From positions 62,001 through 126,000 of the forward strand of contig NZ_FZNV01000005.1 in assembly GCF_900188415.1 (NCBI RefSeq): a stretch of 64,000 bases of DNA. The letters run 5' to 3'. Positions 37,124 through 46,652 of the stretch are shown here, piece after piece. The position numbers and the translations under genes were made by a program. Numbering within the stretch: the stretch's first letter is position 1; each line of letters starts with the position of its first letter. The notes beneath the pieces are model-generated. The model was not told the origin of the DNA. It was given only the letters and a program-made list of their open reading frames with translations, and ran no database searches. The DNA comes from Maribacter sedimenticola. GTDB lineage: Bacteria > Bacteroidota > Bacteroidia > Flavobacteriales > Flavobacteriaceae.

Positions 37124-39052
37124 ATGAAAAACGCCTTACAAGATTCTAAGATTGATATCAGCCATAAACCCATTGGCCAATTTGAGGAAACTCGTTTTGA
37201 AAAAATCCATAATGTAATCTTCCAAGATTCCAACATTGCATCCATTAAAGTTGCGGAAGAAATTGCCAACCTGATCAAGAAAAGACAGGGGCAAAAAAGA
37301 AAGTGTGTACTAGGACTGGCAACCGGCTCTTCCCCAATTAGGGTATATGAAGAATTGGTACGTATGCACAAGGAAGAAGGATTAAGTTTTAAAAACGTGG
37401 TTACTTTTAATTTGGATGAATATCTACCTATGGAGCCCAATAACATACAAAGTTATTTTTACTTCATGCACGAACATTTGTTCAACCATATAGATATCCC
37501 AGAAGAAAACATTCATATTCCAGACGGTACGGTCAGCAGTGATGAAACTACCGCTTATTGCCTTTCCTACGAAAGAAAGATCAAAGAACATGGAGGTCTT
37601 GATTTTCAATTGTTGGGCATAGGTAGAACAGGCCATATAGGTTTTAACGAACCAGGATCACATTTGAATTCCGGTACAAGGGTCATAACCTTGGACCACA
37701 TTACTCGCGTAGATGCGGCTCCATCGTTCTTGGGAATAGACAATGTTCCCAGAAAAGCCATTACAATGGGTATTTCAACAGTAAAAAAGGCTAAACGCAT
37801 TATACTCTTGGGCTGGGGTCAAAACAAGGCGGATATTATCAAAAAAACTATAGAGGGGGAAATATCCTCACATGTACCCGCCACCTACTTGCAGGACCAT
37901 GACAATTGTACGTTTGTTCTAGATACAAGTGCCGGTACCGAGCTTACCAGAAATAAGACTCCATGGCTGGTAGATGCCTGTACCTGGACGGACGAGCTAA
38001 AATCCAAAGCTATGGTTTGGCTATGCGAAACTACCGGTAAAACAATATTGAGTTTAACGGATAAGGATTATAATGACAATGGTATGGCAGATCTCTTAGC
38101 ACAGGAAGATGCCTATAACCTAAACATTAAAATGTTCAACAAACTTCAGCATACCATTACAGGTTGGCCCGGGGGCAAGCCCAATGCCGATGACACCCAC
38201 AGACCGGAACGCGCAACCCCGGCACAAAAAAGGGTCATTATCTTTAGTCCACACCCAGATGATGACGTCATTTCAATGGGCGGTACTTTTGACAGGTTGG
38301 TTGAACAAGGTCATGATGTACATATTGTCTACCAAACCTCAGGAAATATTGCGGTATCTGATGTTGATGCAAGAAAATATGCGGAAATAGCGATGCAGAT
38401 CACCCCTTCTTCCGAAGCGGAAAAAATCATAAAATCCATTACGGACAAAAATGAGACCAGGATAGATTCTCCCGAAGTCAGAAATCTAAAAGGTAAGATC
38501 AGACGCGGGGAAAGCTATGCGGCAACAAGATATATGGGACTACAGGATGAAAATGTACACTTCTTGGACCTGCCATTTTATGAAACAGGAACCATTAAAA
38601 AGAAAAATTTAAGCGCTAAGGACATTGCATTAATGGTGGAGATTATTAGTAAGATAAAACCTCATCAAATTTATGCCGCAGGAGATTTGGCAGACCCGCA
38701 CGGAACGCATAAAGTTTGTCTAGATGCTGTTTTTGCAGCCTGTGAGCAATTGAAATCAGAACCGTTTATGAAAGATTGCTGGTTATGGCTGTATAGAGGA
38801 GCTTGGCATGAATGGGATATCAACGAAATTGAGATGGCCGTACCAATGAGTCCGGGGCAGGTATTGAAAAAACGAAATGCCATATTTTGCCATCAATCTC
38901 AAAAAGATGGGGTCATGTTCCAAGGAGATGACTCTAGGGAATTTTGGATGCGCGCCGAGGAACGTAACCGTGACACGGCCAATAAATATAAGGCGTTAGG
39001 ACTTTCTTCCTATGCCGCTATGGAAGCCTTTGTACGCCATAAATTCAATTAA
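37124..39052 (+). CDS. nagB: Glucosamine-6-phosphate deaminase fused to a PIG-L-type deacetylase
   Basis: A 642-residue two-domain cytoplasmic protein. The N-terminal NagB domain (about 30-290) has LGLATGSSPIRVYEEL, VTFNLDEYLPM and GIGRTGHIGFNEP. The catalytic His and Glu of the last motif are present, while the position of E. coli Asp141 is Thr. The C-terminal PIG-L domain (about 370-620) has IIFSPHPDDDVISMGG (near 375) and ADPHGTHK (near 523), the PHPDD and HxxH zinc-site motifs of GlcNAc deacetylases. NagB converts GlcN-6P to fructose-6P and ammonia. The fused domain could deacetylate GlcNAc-6P first, filling the NagA role. The start at 37124 is chosen over 37067 because the -7 box lies between them. 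Followed by a terminator. Confidence 0.9.
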   Translation: MKNALQDSKIDISHKPIGQFEETRFEKIHNVIFQDSNIASIKVAEEIANLIKKRQGQKRKCVLGLATGSSPIRVYEELVRMHKEEGLSFKNVVTFNLDEYLPMEPNNIQSYFYFMHEHLFNHIDIPEENIHIPDGTVSSDETTAYCLSYERKIKEHGGLDFQLLGIGRTGHIGFNEPGSHLNSGTRVITLDHITRVDAAPSFLGIDNVPRKAITMGISTVKKAKRIILLGWGQNKADIIKKTIEGEISSHVPATYLQDHDNCTFVLDTSAGTELTRNKTPWLVDACTWTDELKSKAMVWLCETTGKTILSLTDKDYNDNGMADLLAQEDAYNLNIKMFNKLQHTITGWPGGKPNADDTHRPERATPAQKRVIIFSPHPDDDVISMGGTFDRLVEQGHDVHIVYQTSGNIAVSDVDARKYAEIAMQITPSSEAEKIIKSITDKNETRIDSPEVRNLKGKIRRGESYAATRYMGLQDENVHFLDLPFYETGTIKKKNLSAKDIALMVEIISKIKPHQIYAAGDLADPHGTHKVCLDAVFAACEQLKSEPFMKDCWLWLYRGAWHEWDINEIEMAVPMSPGQVLKKRNAIFCHQSQKDGVMFQGDDSREFWMRAEERNRDTANKYKALGLSSYAAMEAFVRHKFN

Positions 39053-39066
39053 CATATTCTTTATTC

Positions 39067-39102
39067 AAAAAGGCCTATTTTAGTTCTAAAATGGGCCTTT
39101 TT
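39067..39102 (+). terminator. Terminator after the NagB-PIG-L gene
   Basis: A 17-pair stem (39067-39083 with 39086-39102, one G-T pair) built on AAAAAGGCC and GGCCTTTTT with a two-base tip. Genes downstream may therefore need their own promoter or read-through. Confidence 0.8.
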
Positions 39103-39113
39103 CATTCCTATAT

Positions 39114-40646
39114 ATGTCAAAATACATCATCTTAATAATTTGCATTCTTTTATTTCATTCCTGTGGAGTTTTTAAAACCTATGAGAAACATCCTAAAACA
39201 GAATTTAGAGGGGTTTGGATCGCAACCGTAGTAAATATTGACTGGCCAAAAAATGGAAATGACACTTCTAAGAAACAAAAGGAAGACTATTTAAAAATTC
39301 TAGATTTTTACCAAAAAGAGAATTACAATGCAGTCATTGTACAAATACGTGCTGCAGGTGATGCCTTTTACGATTCTGAATTTGCTCCTTGGTCTAGATT
39401 TCTGTCCGGTGAAGAAGGAAAAGCTCCAGAATGGAATACCGATGTGCTGGACTGGATGATCAAAGAAGCGCATTTGCGGGGAATGGAATTTCATGCATGG
39501 TTAAATCCGTACAGGGCAACTTTCGATGAAAATTTTGAAGTTCTTTCAAAATCCCATGATTACTGTACCCACCCAGAATGGATGGTGCATTACGGAAAAA
39601 AGAATTATTACAATCCCGGGTTACCAGAGGTTCAAAAAAGATTCTCTGAAATTGTGGGTGAAATAGTTACCAATTATGATATAGATGCCATACATTTTGA
39701 TGATTATTTTTACCCCTATAGAATTAAGGATGAAATCTTCAATGATTCAACAGCATTTAAAACCTATGCAAAGCCAAATCAAAATTTAGAGGATTGGAGA
39801 CGTAGTAATATTGATTCTTTGGTACTACAGACCCACCGCACCATTAAATCCATTAAACCATATGTCCAGTTTGGAATAAGTCCGTTTGGGGTATGGAAAA
39901 ATAAAACAACAGACCCAAGTGGGTCCAATACCAAAGCTGGTCAAACTACCTTTGAGGACTTATATGCAGATCCGTTATTATGGATGAAAAATGGGTGGAT
40001 AGATTACTTAGCTCCACAAATTTATTGGAGCATGGATCTCAAAGCGGCACCACACGCAACTTTGGTAGATTGGTGGGCCAATAACAGCTACAATACCAAC
40101 ATATATATAGGTAATGGCGCATATAAAGTCAAAAACAACAGTGACCCCGCCTGGAACAATCCAAAGGAACTTCCTCAGCAATTAGAACTGGCTAGAAAAA
40201 CCCCTGAGGTATTTGGAAATATTATGTTCAGTGCAAAATCATTAATGAACGACAATGAGGATGTTGTGAACGCAATACGCAAAGATTTTTATAAGGTACC
40301 GGCCTTGACCCCTTCATTTTCATCCTTGAACATAACAGCAGTGCCTACACCGCGTTTGGCAATTACTGAACTAAACGATCAAGAATTTATTCTGCACATA
40401 GAAGATATCGTCAATATGAGATATGCAGTGTTATACAAATCTGGCCGTAAGGTAAAGGAGGCATACAAAATGAAGAAATTGGTAAAAAAAATATTTTTGG
40501 ATGAAAACCCCAACACCATAAGTATTCCAAAAACAGCTATTAGCGACAATTTTATAGCCCTTAGTTTCATAGACAAATATGGTGTAGAAACAGCGGCAAC
40601 CGTAATTAATATTAAGAAATTAAAAAAGAATGGTACAAAAAGATAA
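39114..40646 (+). CDS. GHL10 (DUF187-type) family 10-like glycoside hydrolase lipoprotein
   Basis: A 510-residue exported enzyme. The signal ends near FHSC (Cys17), without acidic residues after the cysteine, so a periplasm-facing lipoprotein is likely. The GHL10 TIM-barrel domain (about 30-350) shows FRGVWIATVVNIDWP, FHAWLNPYRA, HFDDYFYP and FGISPFGVWKN. The last ~110 residues form a small beta-rich domain. Related YngK-type proteins are thought to act on cell-wall or exopolysaccharide glycans. The position directly before ampG, with a 17-base overlap, suggests it generates peptidoglycan fragments for uptake; this is inference from context. Confidence 0.85.
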   Translation: MSKYIILIICILLFHSCGVFKTYEKHPKTEFRGVWIATVVNIDWPKNGNDTSKKQKEDYLKILDFYQKENYNAVIVQIRAAGDAFYDSEFAPWSRFLSGEEGKAPEWNTDVLDWMIKEAHLRGMEFHAWLNPYRATFDENFEVLSKSHDYCTHPEWMVHYGKKNYYNPGLPEVQKRFSEIVGEIVTNYDIDAIHFDDYFYPYRIKDEIFNDSTAFKTYAKPNQNLEDWRRSNIDSLVLQTHRTIKSIKPYVQFGISPFGVWKNKTTDPSGSNTKAGQTTFEDLYADPLLWMKNGWIDYLAPQIYWSMDLKAAPHATLVDWWANNSYNTNIYIGNGAYKVKNNSDPAWNNPKELPQQLELARKTPEVFGNIMFSAKSLMNDNEDVVNAIRKDFYKVPALTPSFSSLNITAVPTPRLAITELNDQEFILHIEDIVNMRYAVLYKSGRKVKEAYKMKKLVKKIFLDENPNTISIPKTAISDNFIALSFIDKYGVETAATVINIKKLKKNGTKR

Positions 40647-41904
40647 AGGAGCTTGGGCATGGGTACCGGTCTTATATTTTACACAAGGTTTGCCTTATGT
40701 TTTAGTAGTTACCGTATCAGTAATCATGTACAAAAAACTTGGTGTAAGCAATGAAGATATAGGTCTATATACCAGCTTATTGTACTTGCCTTGGGTGTTA
40801 AAACCACTATGGAGCCCTTTTGTGGATTTAAAAAGCACAAAGCGTAACTGGTTTCTAGCCATGCAATTGCTAATAGCTATTGCCCTATTGGGCGTAGGCC
40901 TTACCCTACCTACCAATATGTTCTTTATCTCCTCCCTTGCTTGTTTCTGGATGGCCGCTTTTGCTTCTGCTACCAATGATATTGCTTCAGATGGTTATTA
41001 TATGCTGGGACTAACGGAAAAAAAACAATCTTTTTTTGTGGGGATGCGCAGTACGTTTTATAGATTGGCCATGGTCACGGGAGAAGGATTAATTGTTGTT
41101 TTGGCAGGTTTCCTTGAAAATAAGTATGGTGACAATACCAAGGCATGGAGCATTACCATGTCCGCGGCAGCATTCTTAATGCTGATCATGACGGTGACCA
41201 ATTTTTTTGTAACCCCAAAATATGAATCGGAAAATGGGATAAATAACGAAAAAGCTACTGGCTTCTTGGAAGTTTTTTCTTCATTTTTCAAAAAGCCGGG
41301 TATAGGAATTGCTCTAGCTTTTATTTTAACTTACCGTTTAGGAGAATCGCAATTGGTTAAAATGGCATCGCCTTTTTTGTTGGACACACCAGATAAAGGC
41401 GGCTTAGGATATTCCACGGAACAGTTGGGAACCATATTTGGTACGGCTGGCGTAATTTTTCTATCCATTGGAGGTATATTGGGAGGAATCTTGATTTCTA
41501 AGGATGGATTAAAAAAATGGATGCTACCTATGGTCCTTTCGTTAAACCTTCCAAATATTTTATATGCGGTGTTGGCATTCACGAATACCACCAACATATA
41601 TGCAGTGACCGCAACGGTTATATTTGAGAAATTTGGCTATGGGTTTGGTTTTGCAGCCTTCTTGATGTATTTAATCTATATAGCGGATGGCAAATCAAAA
41701 ACATCACATTATGCAATTGCTACTGGTTTTATGGCCTTAGGAATGATGCTGCCCGGCATGATCAGCGGTTATATGCAACAGTGGTTAGGTTATGACGGCT
41801 TTTTTATCTGGGTGGTCATTGCGGCCCTCCCTGCCCTATTACTATTAAAGTTTATAACCTATCCAGCAGATTTCGGTAAAAAAACAGCAGTTCCCAATGA
41901 ATAA
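40630..41904 (+). CDS. ampG: AmpG-like muropeptide permease (MFS)
   Basis: A 424-residue inner-membrane major facilitator protein with about 12 hydrophobic segments. The N-terminal text WVPVLYFTQGLPYVLVVTV and LYLPWVLKPLWSPFVD is characteristic of AmpG/PAT-type permeases, which import GlcNAc-anhydroMurNAc and its peptides. FASATNDIASDGYYM in helix 4 is another family feature. The start overlaps the end of the GHL10 gene by 17 bases, and the gene overlaps nagZ by 8 bases, so the three are translationally linked. Substrate assignment rests on family and on the surrounding nagZ, anmK and murQ. Confidence 0.9.
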   Translation: MVQKDKGAWAWVPVLYFTQGLPYVLVVTVSVIMYKKLGVSNEDIGLYTSLLYLPWVLKPLWSPFVDLKSTKRNWFLAMQLLIAIALLGVGLTLPTNMFFISSLACFWMAAFASATNDIASDGYYMLGLTEKKQSFFVGMRSTFYRLAMVTGEGLIVVLAGFLENKYGDNTKAWSITMSAAAFLMLIMTVTNFFVTPKYESENGINNEKATGFLEVFSSFFKKPGIGIALAFILTYRLGESQLVKMASPFLLDTPDKGGLGYSTEQLGTIFGTAGVIFLSIGGILGGILISKDGLKKWMLPMVLSLNLPNILYAVLAFTNTTNIYAVTATVIFEKFGYGFGFAAFLMYLIYIADGKSKTSHYAIATGFMALGMMLPGMISGYMQQWLGYDGFFIWVVIAALPALLLLKFITYPADFGKKTAVPNE

Positions 41905-43453
41905 GATTATGCTAACCCAAGAGACACTAGACCAACTTACAACTACGGAAAAAGTAGGTCAATTATTTATGCCTGCCGCTTTTATCAATGATACCGAAGA
42001 TGAGATACGAGATCTAGAAAATTTAATAGCCAATTACCATATTGGAGGATTGTGTTTTTTTCATTCCAGAGCAAGTGCAGCTACAAATTTTGAAGGAAAG
42101 AAAAAGATAGCTCACAATGCGCACAGTTTTGAGGTGCTTAAACAACTGATTAACCGTTACCAACAAGCAGCTAAACACCCCCTTTTAATAGCAATTGATG
42201 CGGAATGGGGGTTGGCAATGCGTATTGAAAATACACCACAATACCCTTATGCCATAACCTTAGGGGCTAATACCGACAATTTGGATTTGGTGTTTGAAGT
42301 TGGAAAACAAATTGCAATAGACTGTAAAGCGGCTGGTATACATTGGAATCTCTCTCCGGTAGTGGACATAAATACCAACCCCAATAATCCAGTAATTGGT
42401 TATCGTTCCTTTGGTGAAAACAAAGACCATGTAACCTCATTGGCAACCGCATATGTAAATGGAACGCAGAGCGAAGGCATCCTTACGAGTATTAAACATT
42501 TTCCAGGACATGGTGATACTGCTACAGATTCACATTTAGGATTACCTGTAATAGACAAAACCAAGGCCGAGCTTTTGGAAAATGAACTATATCCTTTTCA
42601 ACAGCTCATTAAAAATGGGGTAAATTCCATAATGGTAGGCCATTTATCAGTACCTGCACTGACAGCGGATAGAAGTTTACCCTCTAGTATCAATAAAGAT
42701 ATTATTACGGGAATATTAAGAAACGAAATGGGTTTTGACGGAGTAGTCATATCCGATGCGCTGAACATGCATGCCGTATCAAAAAACTATCCTACACCAG
42801 GGCAATTAGAATGGCTGGCATTTAATGCCGGAAATGACGTTTTGTGTTTTGCGGAGCATATAAAAGAAGGTATCGACATGATACTAAAAAACGCATCAAT
42901 TGCCCAAATTAACAAAAGTCTTGAACGAATTTGGAAGCTTAAAACAAAGGCTTTTCAAAATACAGACCCAAATATTGAGCTCACCAACCCTAGTTCCTTA
43001 AACCGAAAGATTGCAGAGCGATCGCTCACGTTACAGGTTGGTACTACAAAGGCAATTGAAAAATTCAGACAAACAAATCACTGCACTATTACAATAAAAC
43101 GCTATAGTGCTGATCAATCCGAAAAAGAAATATTAGCATCCTTGAAAGAAATGCAGAATGATGTTGCAGATGAGACAGATGCGTTGATACTACTGACCCC
43201 ACCACAAATAAAACCCACGAACAATTTTGGATTCCTGAAGGAAGAAATTGAGTTCATAAATCATCTTATAAAAAGAAAAAACGTAGTGCTGTATCATTTT
43301 GGCAATCCCTATGCCCTTAAATTTTTTGATATAGACAAGACAACAGCTACGGTAATTGTCTATCAAAATTTTAAGGAATTTCAAGACGTGGCCACCGCTC
43401 ATTTTTTGGGAACAATTGAAGCTCATGGAAGACTTCCGGTGGCATTAAATTAA
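41897..43453 (+). CDS. nagZ: Beta-N-acetylhexosaminidase of GH3 (NagZ-like) with C-terminal extension
   Basis: A 518-residue cytoplasmic enzyme (no signal peptide) that should remove GlcNAc from GlcNAc-anhydroMurNAc. The GH3 barrel (about 1-350) carries the NagZ signature KHFPGHGDTATDSHLG, with the Asp-His dyad acting as acid/base, and VVISDALNMHAVS with the nucleophile Asp. An extra ~165-residue C-terminal domain resembles the second domain of GH3 enzymes from Gram-positives rather than the short (~340 residue) E. coli NagZ. The start at 41897 overlaps ampG; an alternative ATG at 41909 lies just after the ampG stop. Confidence 0.92.
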   Translation: MNKIMLTQETLDQLTTTEKVGQLFMPAAFINDTEDEIRDLENLIANYHIGGLCFFHSRASAATNFEGKKKIAHNAHSFEVLKQLINRYQQAAKHPLLIAIDAEWGLAMRIENTPQYPYAITLGANTDNLDLVFEVGKQIAIDCKAAGIHWNLSPVVDINTNPNNPVIGYRSFGENKDHVTSLATAYVNGTQSEGILTSIKHFPGHGDTATDSHLGLPVIDKTKAELLENELYPFQQLIKNGVNSIMVGHLSVPALTADRSLPSSINKDIITGILRNEMGFDGVVISDALNMHAVSKNYPTPGQLEWLAFNAGNDVLCFAEHIKEGIDMILKNASIAQINKSLERIWKLKTKAFQNTDPNIELTNPSSLNRKIAERSLTLQVGTTKAIEKFRQTNHCTITIKRYSADQSEKEILASLKEMQNDVADETDALILLTPPQIKPTNNFGFLKEEIEFINHLIKRKNVVLYHFGNPYALKFFDIDKTTATVIVYQNFKEFQDVATAHFLGTIEAHGRLPVALN

Positions 43454-43477
43454 TTAGATCATTTAAATATCATTCAA

Positions 43478-44554
43478 ATGAAGGTTTATAAAATTCTTGG
43501 TCTTATGTCCGGCACATCTTTAGATGGACTGGACTTGGCATACTGTCACATTTGGGAAAACAAAGGGTCTTGGAAATTTGAAATTAAGGCCTCCAAAAGT
43601 ATATCGTATTCCAAGGAAATGTTAGTTGAACTTAAAGATGCTATTGGTTTATCCGCCGAAAAACTGATTGAACTTCATAATACATATGGAACTTGGCTTG
43701 GGGAACAATCCTTACAATTTATTAAAGATCATCATTTAGAAGTTGAGTATATAGCCAGTCATGGCCATACCACGCACCACCGTCCGGAGATGGGACTTAC
43801 TTTCCAAATTGGATCAGGTCAACATTTGGCCAATGTCAGCGGAATTAAGGTCATTGCGGATTTTAGGACCAATGACATGGCCCTTGGCGGTCAGGGAGCT
43901 CCTTTAGTCCCCATTGGCGACCGACTTTTCTTTGACGAGTATGACTTCTGTCTAAATCTTGGGGGCATTAGCAATATATCCTTTGAGGTAAAGAACAAAC
44001 GTATTGCCTATGATATAGGTTTGGCAAATATGATATTGAACTATATCACCAGAAAAGTTGATTTGGAATATGATGAAGATGGAAGATTAGCAAGCAGCGG
44101 GGCCATAAATGAAACGATGTTAAAACGACTGAACGATTTACAGTACTACCTTTTGCCCCATCCAAAATCAATTGGTTATGAATGGTTTTTGGAAGAAGTC
44201 TTACCAATCGTTGAAGAAACGGAAGACACCATAGAAAATTTACTCCACACCAGCATTCACCATGTGTGCGATAAAATAGCACAACAGGTAAAATTGAACA
44301 CAAAGAAAAAAACGCAACGATTATTGGTAACTGGTGGCGGTGCATTAAACTCTTTCCTTATAAGGATATTACAGCAAAAGCTAGGTCAGGGCACAGAAAT
44401 CGTTATACCAGAAAAAATAATCATTGAATTCAAGGAAGCACTTGTATTTGCATTAATGGGGGTGTTAAGGGTAGAACAACAAACAAATGTTCTGTCTTCT
44501 GTTACAGGAGCCAAAAAAGATTCCTCTAGTGGAGTATTGTTCATACCAAATTGA
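43478..44554 (+). CDS. anmK: Anhydro-N-acetylmuramic acid kinase AnmK
   Basis: A 358-residue ASKHA-fold kinase that opens the 1,6-anhydro ring of anhMurNAc and phosphorylates it to MurNAc-6P, the substrate of MurQ. Motifs: ILGLMSGTSLDGLDLAY (residues 5-21, ATP site), HGHTTHHRPEMGLTFQIG, ADFRTNDMALGGQGAPLVP with the catalytic Asp, FCLNLGGISNIS and RLLVTGGGALN. Full length. It lies 24 bases after nagZ in the ampG-nagZ-anmK unit. Confidence 0.96.
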   Translation: MKVYKILGLMSGTSLDGLDLAYCHIWENKGSWKFEIKASKSISYSKEMLVELKDAIGLSAEKLIELHNTYGTWLGEQSLQFIKDHHLEVEYIASHGHTTHHRPEMGLTFQIGSGQHLANVSGIKVIADFRTNDMALGGQGAPLVPIGDRLFFDEYDFCLNLGGISNISFEVKNKRIAYDIGLANMILNYITRKVDLEYDEDGRLASSGAINETMLKRLNDLQYYLLPHPKSIGYEWFLEEVLPIVEETEDTIENLLHTSIHHVCDKIAQQVKLNTKKKTQRLLVTGGGALNSFLIRILQQKLGQGTEIVIPEKIIIEFKEALVFALMGVLRVEQQTNVLSSVTGAKKDSSSGVLFIPN

Positions 44555-44595
44555 ACTTTTTTACCTAATTTACTGGATTGTAAATCAACTTAAAG

Positions 44596-44856
44596 ATGTC
44601 AGAAAAACAAAAGAAAGCAACTGCTTACTGGAAAGAGAACGTAAAATATCTTTTCATTTTATTGACTATTTGGTTCCTGGTTTCGTTCGGTGCGGGAATT
44701 TTATTAAAAGATGCCTTGGATTCCATTACCATAGGTGGATTTAAACTAGGGTTTTGGTTTGCACAACAGGGTGCCATCTATGTGTTTGTTATCCTCATAT
44801 TTGTATATGTAAGGCTCATGAACAAATTGGATAAAAAATACCAATACAACGACTAG
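44596..44856 (+). CDS. DUF4212 small membrane subunit of a sodium:solute symporter
   Basis: An 86-residue protein with two membrane segments (about 18-38 and 48-74) and the family text YWKENVKYLFILLTIWF and FWFAQQGAIYVFV. DUF4212 proteins are nearly always encoded just upstream of a VC_2705-type sodium:solute symporter and are thought to be its accessory subunit, analogous to YjcH with ActP. The symporter gene follows 33 bases on. Confidence 0.9.
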   Translation: MSEKQKKATAYWKENVKYLFILLTIWFLVSFGAGILLKDALDSITIGGFKLGFWFAQQGAIYVFVILIFVYVRLMNKLDKKYQYND

Positions 44857-44889
44857 ACCATTCTCTAACCAACCAAAATTACCAACAAT

Positions 44890-46584
44890 ATGAGTGTTCA
44901 AACCTGGACGTATATTTTAGTAGGGCTTACCTTTGCCCTTTATATCGGCATAGCTATTTGGTCAAGGGCCGGTTCAACAAAAGATTTTTATGTAGCCGGT
45001 GGGGGCGTATCTCCCCTTGCCAATGGCATGGCTACCGCAGCGGATTGGATGTCAGCTGCATCATTTATTTCAATGGCCGGAATAATTTCATTTGCAGGCT
45101 ATGACGGTTCCGTTTACCTAATGGGCTGGACCGGCGGGTATGTACTGTTGGCACTTTTATTGGCTCCCTACCTTCGTAAATTTGGAAAGTTTACGGTGCC
45201 TGATTTCATAGGCGACCGCTATTATTCAAAAACAGCTCGCATTGTGGCCGTCATCTGCGCACTTATCGTATCCTTCACGTATGTAGCTGGGCAAATGCGT
45301 GGTGTAGGTGTCGTTTTCTCCAGGTTTTTACAAGTAGATATCAATACAGGTGTAATTATAGGTATGGTGATTGTCCTATTTTATGCGGTTCTTGGCGGAA
45401 TGAAAGGCATAACCTATACACAGGTTGCCCAGTATTGCGTATTGATATTTGCCTTTATGGTTCCAGCCATATTCATATCCATACAAATGACAGGCAACCC
45501 AATTCCACAATTGGGCATGGGGGCTACCCTCAACGATGGTTCCGGTACTTATTTACTGGAAAAGTTGGATGGTCTCTCCACTGAACTTGGTTTTAATGAA
45601 TATACCAATGGGTCAAAATCTATCACCGATATATTTGCAATAACACTTGCCTTAATGGTCGGAACCGCAGGTTTGCCCCATGTTATCGTTCGTTTCTTCA
45701 CCGTAAAAAAAGTAAAGGATGCACGTAAGTCTGCAGGGCTGGCGCTTTTGCTGATTGCCATACTATACACAACGGCACCAGCGGTAGCCGTTTTTGCAAA
45801 AACAAATTTAATTGATACGGTAAGTAACCAAGAATATTCCAGTATGCCCGTTTGGTTTAAAAACTGGGAGGAAACCGGCCTACTTTCTTTTGATGATAAA
45901 AATGAAGATGGAAAAATTCAATATGTAGCGGATAAAGTAAAAAATGAGCTTACGATCGACAATGACATTATGGTATTGGCAAATCCTGAAATTGCAAACT
46001 TACCTGCTTGGGTAATTGCCTTGGTAGCAGCAGGTGGTCTTGCCGCCGCACTTTCAACCGCCGCAGGTTTATTGTTGGTGATATCAGCTTCCGTTTCCCA
46101 TGATTTGGTAAAAAAGGTATTTAACCCCAACATATCGGACAAGGCAGAATTATGGGTGGCAAGAGGTTCTGCAACTGTTGCAGTCGCAATAGCAGGTTAC
46201 TTTGGCATTAATCCGCCTGGTTTTGTAGCTGCCGTAGTGGCTTTGGCATTTGGGCTGGCAGCGGCTTCATTTTTTCCGGCCATTGTACTAGGTATTTTTT
46301 ATAAAAAAATGAATAAGGAAGGAGCTATTAGCGGTATGGTAGTAGGAATTCTACTTATGCTTTTTTATATGACTAAATTTAAATTCGGTTGGTTTGGTGG
46401 AGGAACACAAGACGACTGGTGGTTTGGTATTTCACCGGAAGGATTTGGTAGTATTGCCATGATCGCTAACTTTATAGTATCGATCATTGTTTTACAATTT
46501 ACACCTGAGCCGCCGGAAGATGTTCAAGAAATTGTGGAGAATATTAGAATTCCAAGCGGAGCAGGAGAAGCAACCGGTCACTGA
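44890..46584 (+). CDS. Sodium:solute symporter, VC_2705/ActP-like (probable acetate/monocarboxylate uptake)
   Basis: A 564-residue inner-membrane symporter with about 13 hydrophobic segments and the LeuT-fold SSS family text (TKDFYVAGGGVSPLANGMATAADWMSAA split across helix 1-2, AGTAGLPHVIVRFFTV, GLAAALSTAAGLLLVISA). A hydrophilic insertion at about 305-360 is typical of the VC_2705 subgroup. Position between its DUF4212 subunit and acs makes a short-chain carboxylate such as acetate the likely substrate. The substrate is inferred from context. Confidence 0.9.
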   Translation: MSVQTWTYILVGLTFALYIGIAIWSRAGSTKDFYVAGGGVSPLANGMATAADWMSAASFISMAGIISFAGYDGSVYLMGWTGGYVLLALLLAPYLRKFGKFTVPDFIGDRYYSKTARIVAVICALIVSFTYVAGQMRGVGVVFSRFLQVDINTGVIIGMVIVLFYAVLGGMKGITYTQVAQYCVLIFAFMVPAIFISIQMTGNPIPQLGMGATLNDGSGTYLLEKLDGLSTELGFNEYTNGSKSITDIFAITLALMVGTAGLPHVIVRFFTVKKVKDARKSAGLALLLIAILYTTAPAVAVFAKTNLIDTVSNQEYSSMPVWFKNWEETGLLSFDDKNEDGKIQYVADKVKNELTIDNDIMVLANPEIANLPAWVIALVAAGGLAAALSTAAGLLLVISASVSHDLVKKVFNPNISDKAELWVARGSATVAVAIAGYFGINPPGFVAAVVALAFGLAAASFFPAIVLGIFYKKMNKEGAISGMVVGILLMLFYMTKFKFGWFGGGTQDDWWFGISPEGFGSIAMIANFIVSIIVLQFTPEPPEDVQEIVENIRIPSGAGEATGH

Positions 46585-46652
46585 TTTGAAAACAACTTTT
46601 ATCAACAACCATAGGGATGTAAAATCCTTGAATAATATAATTAACGCATACA

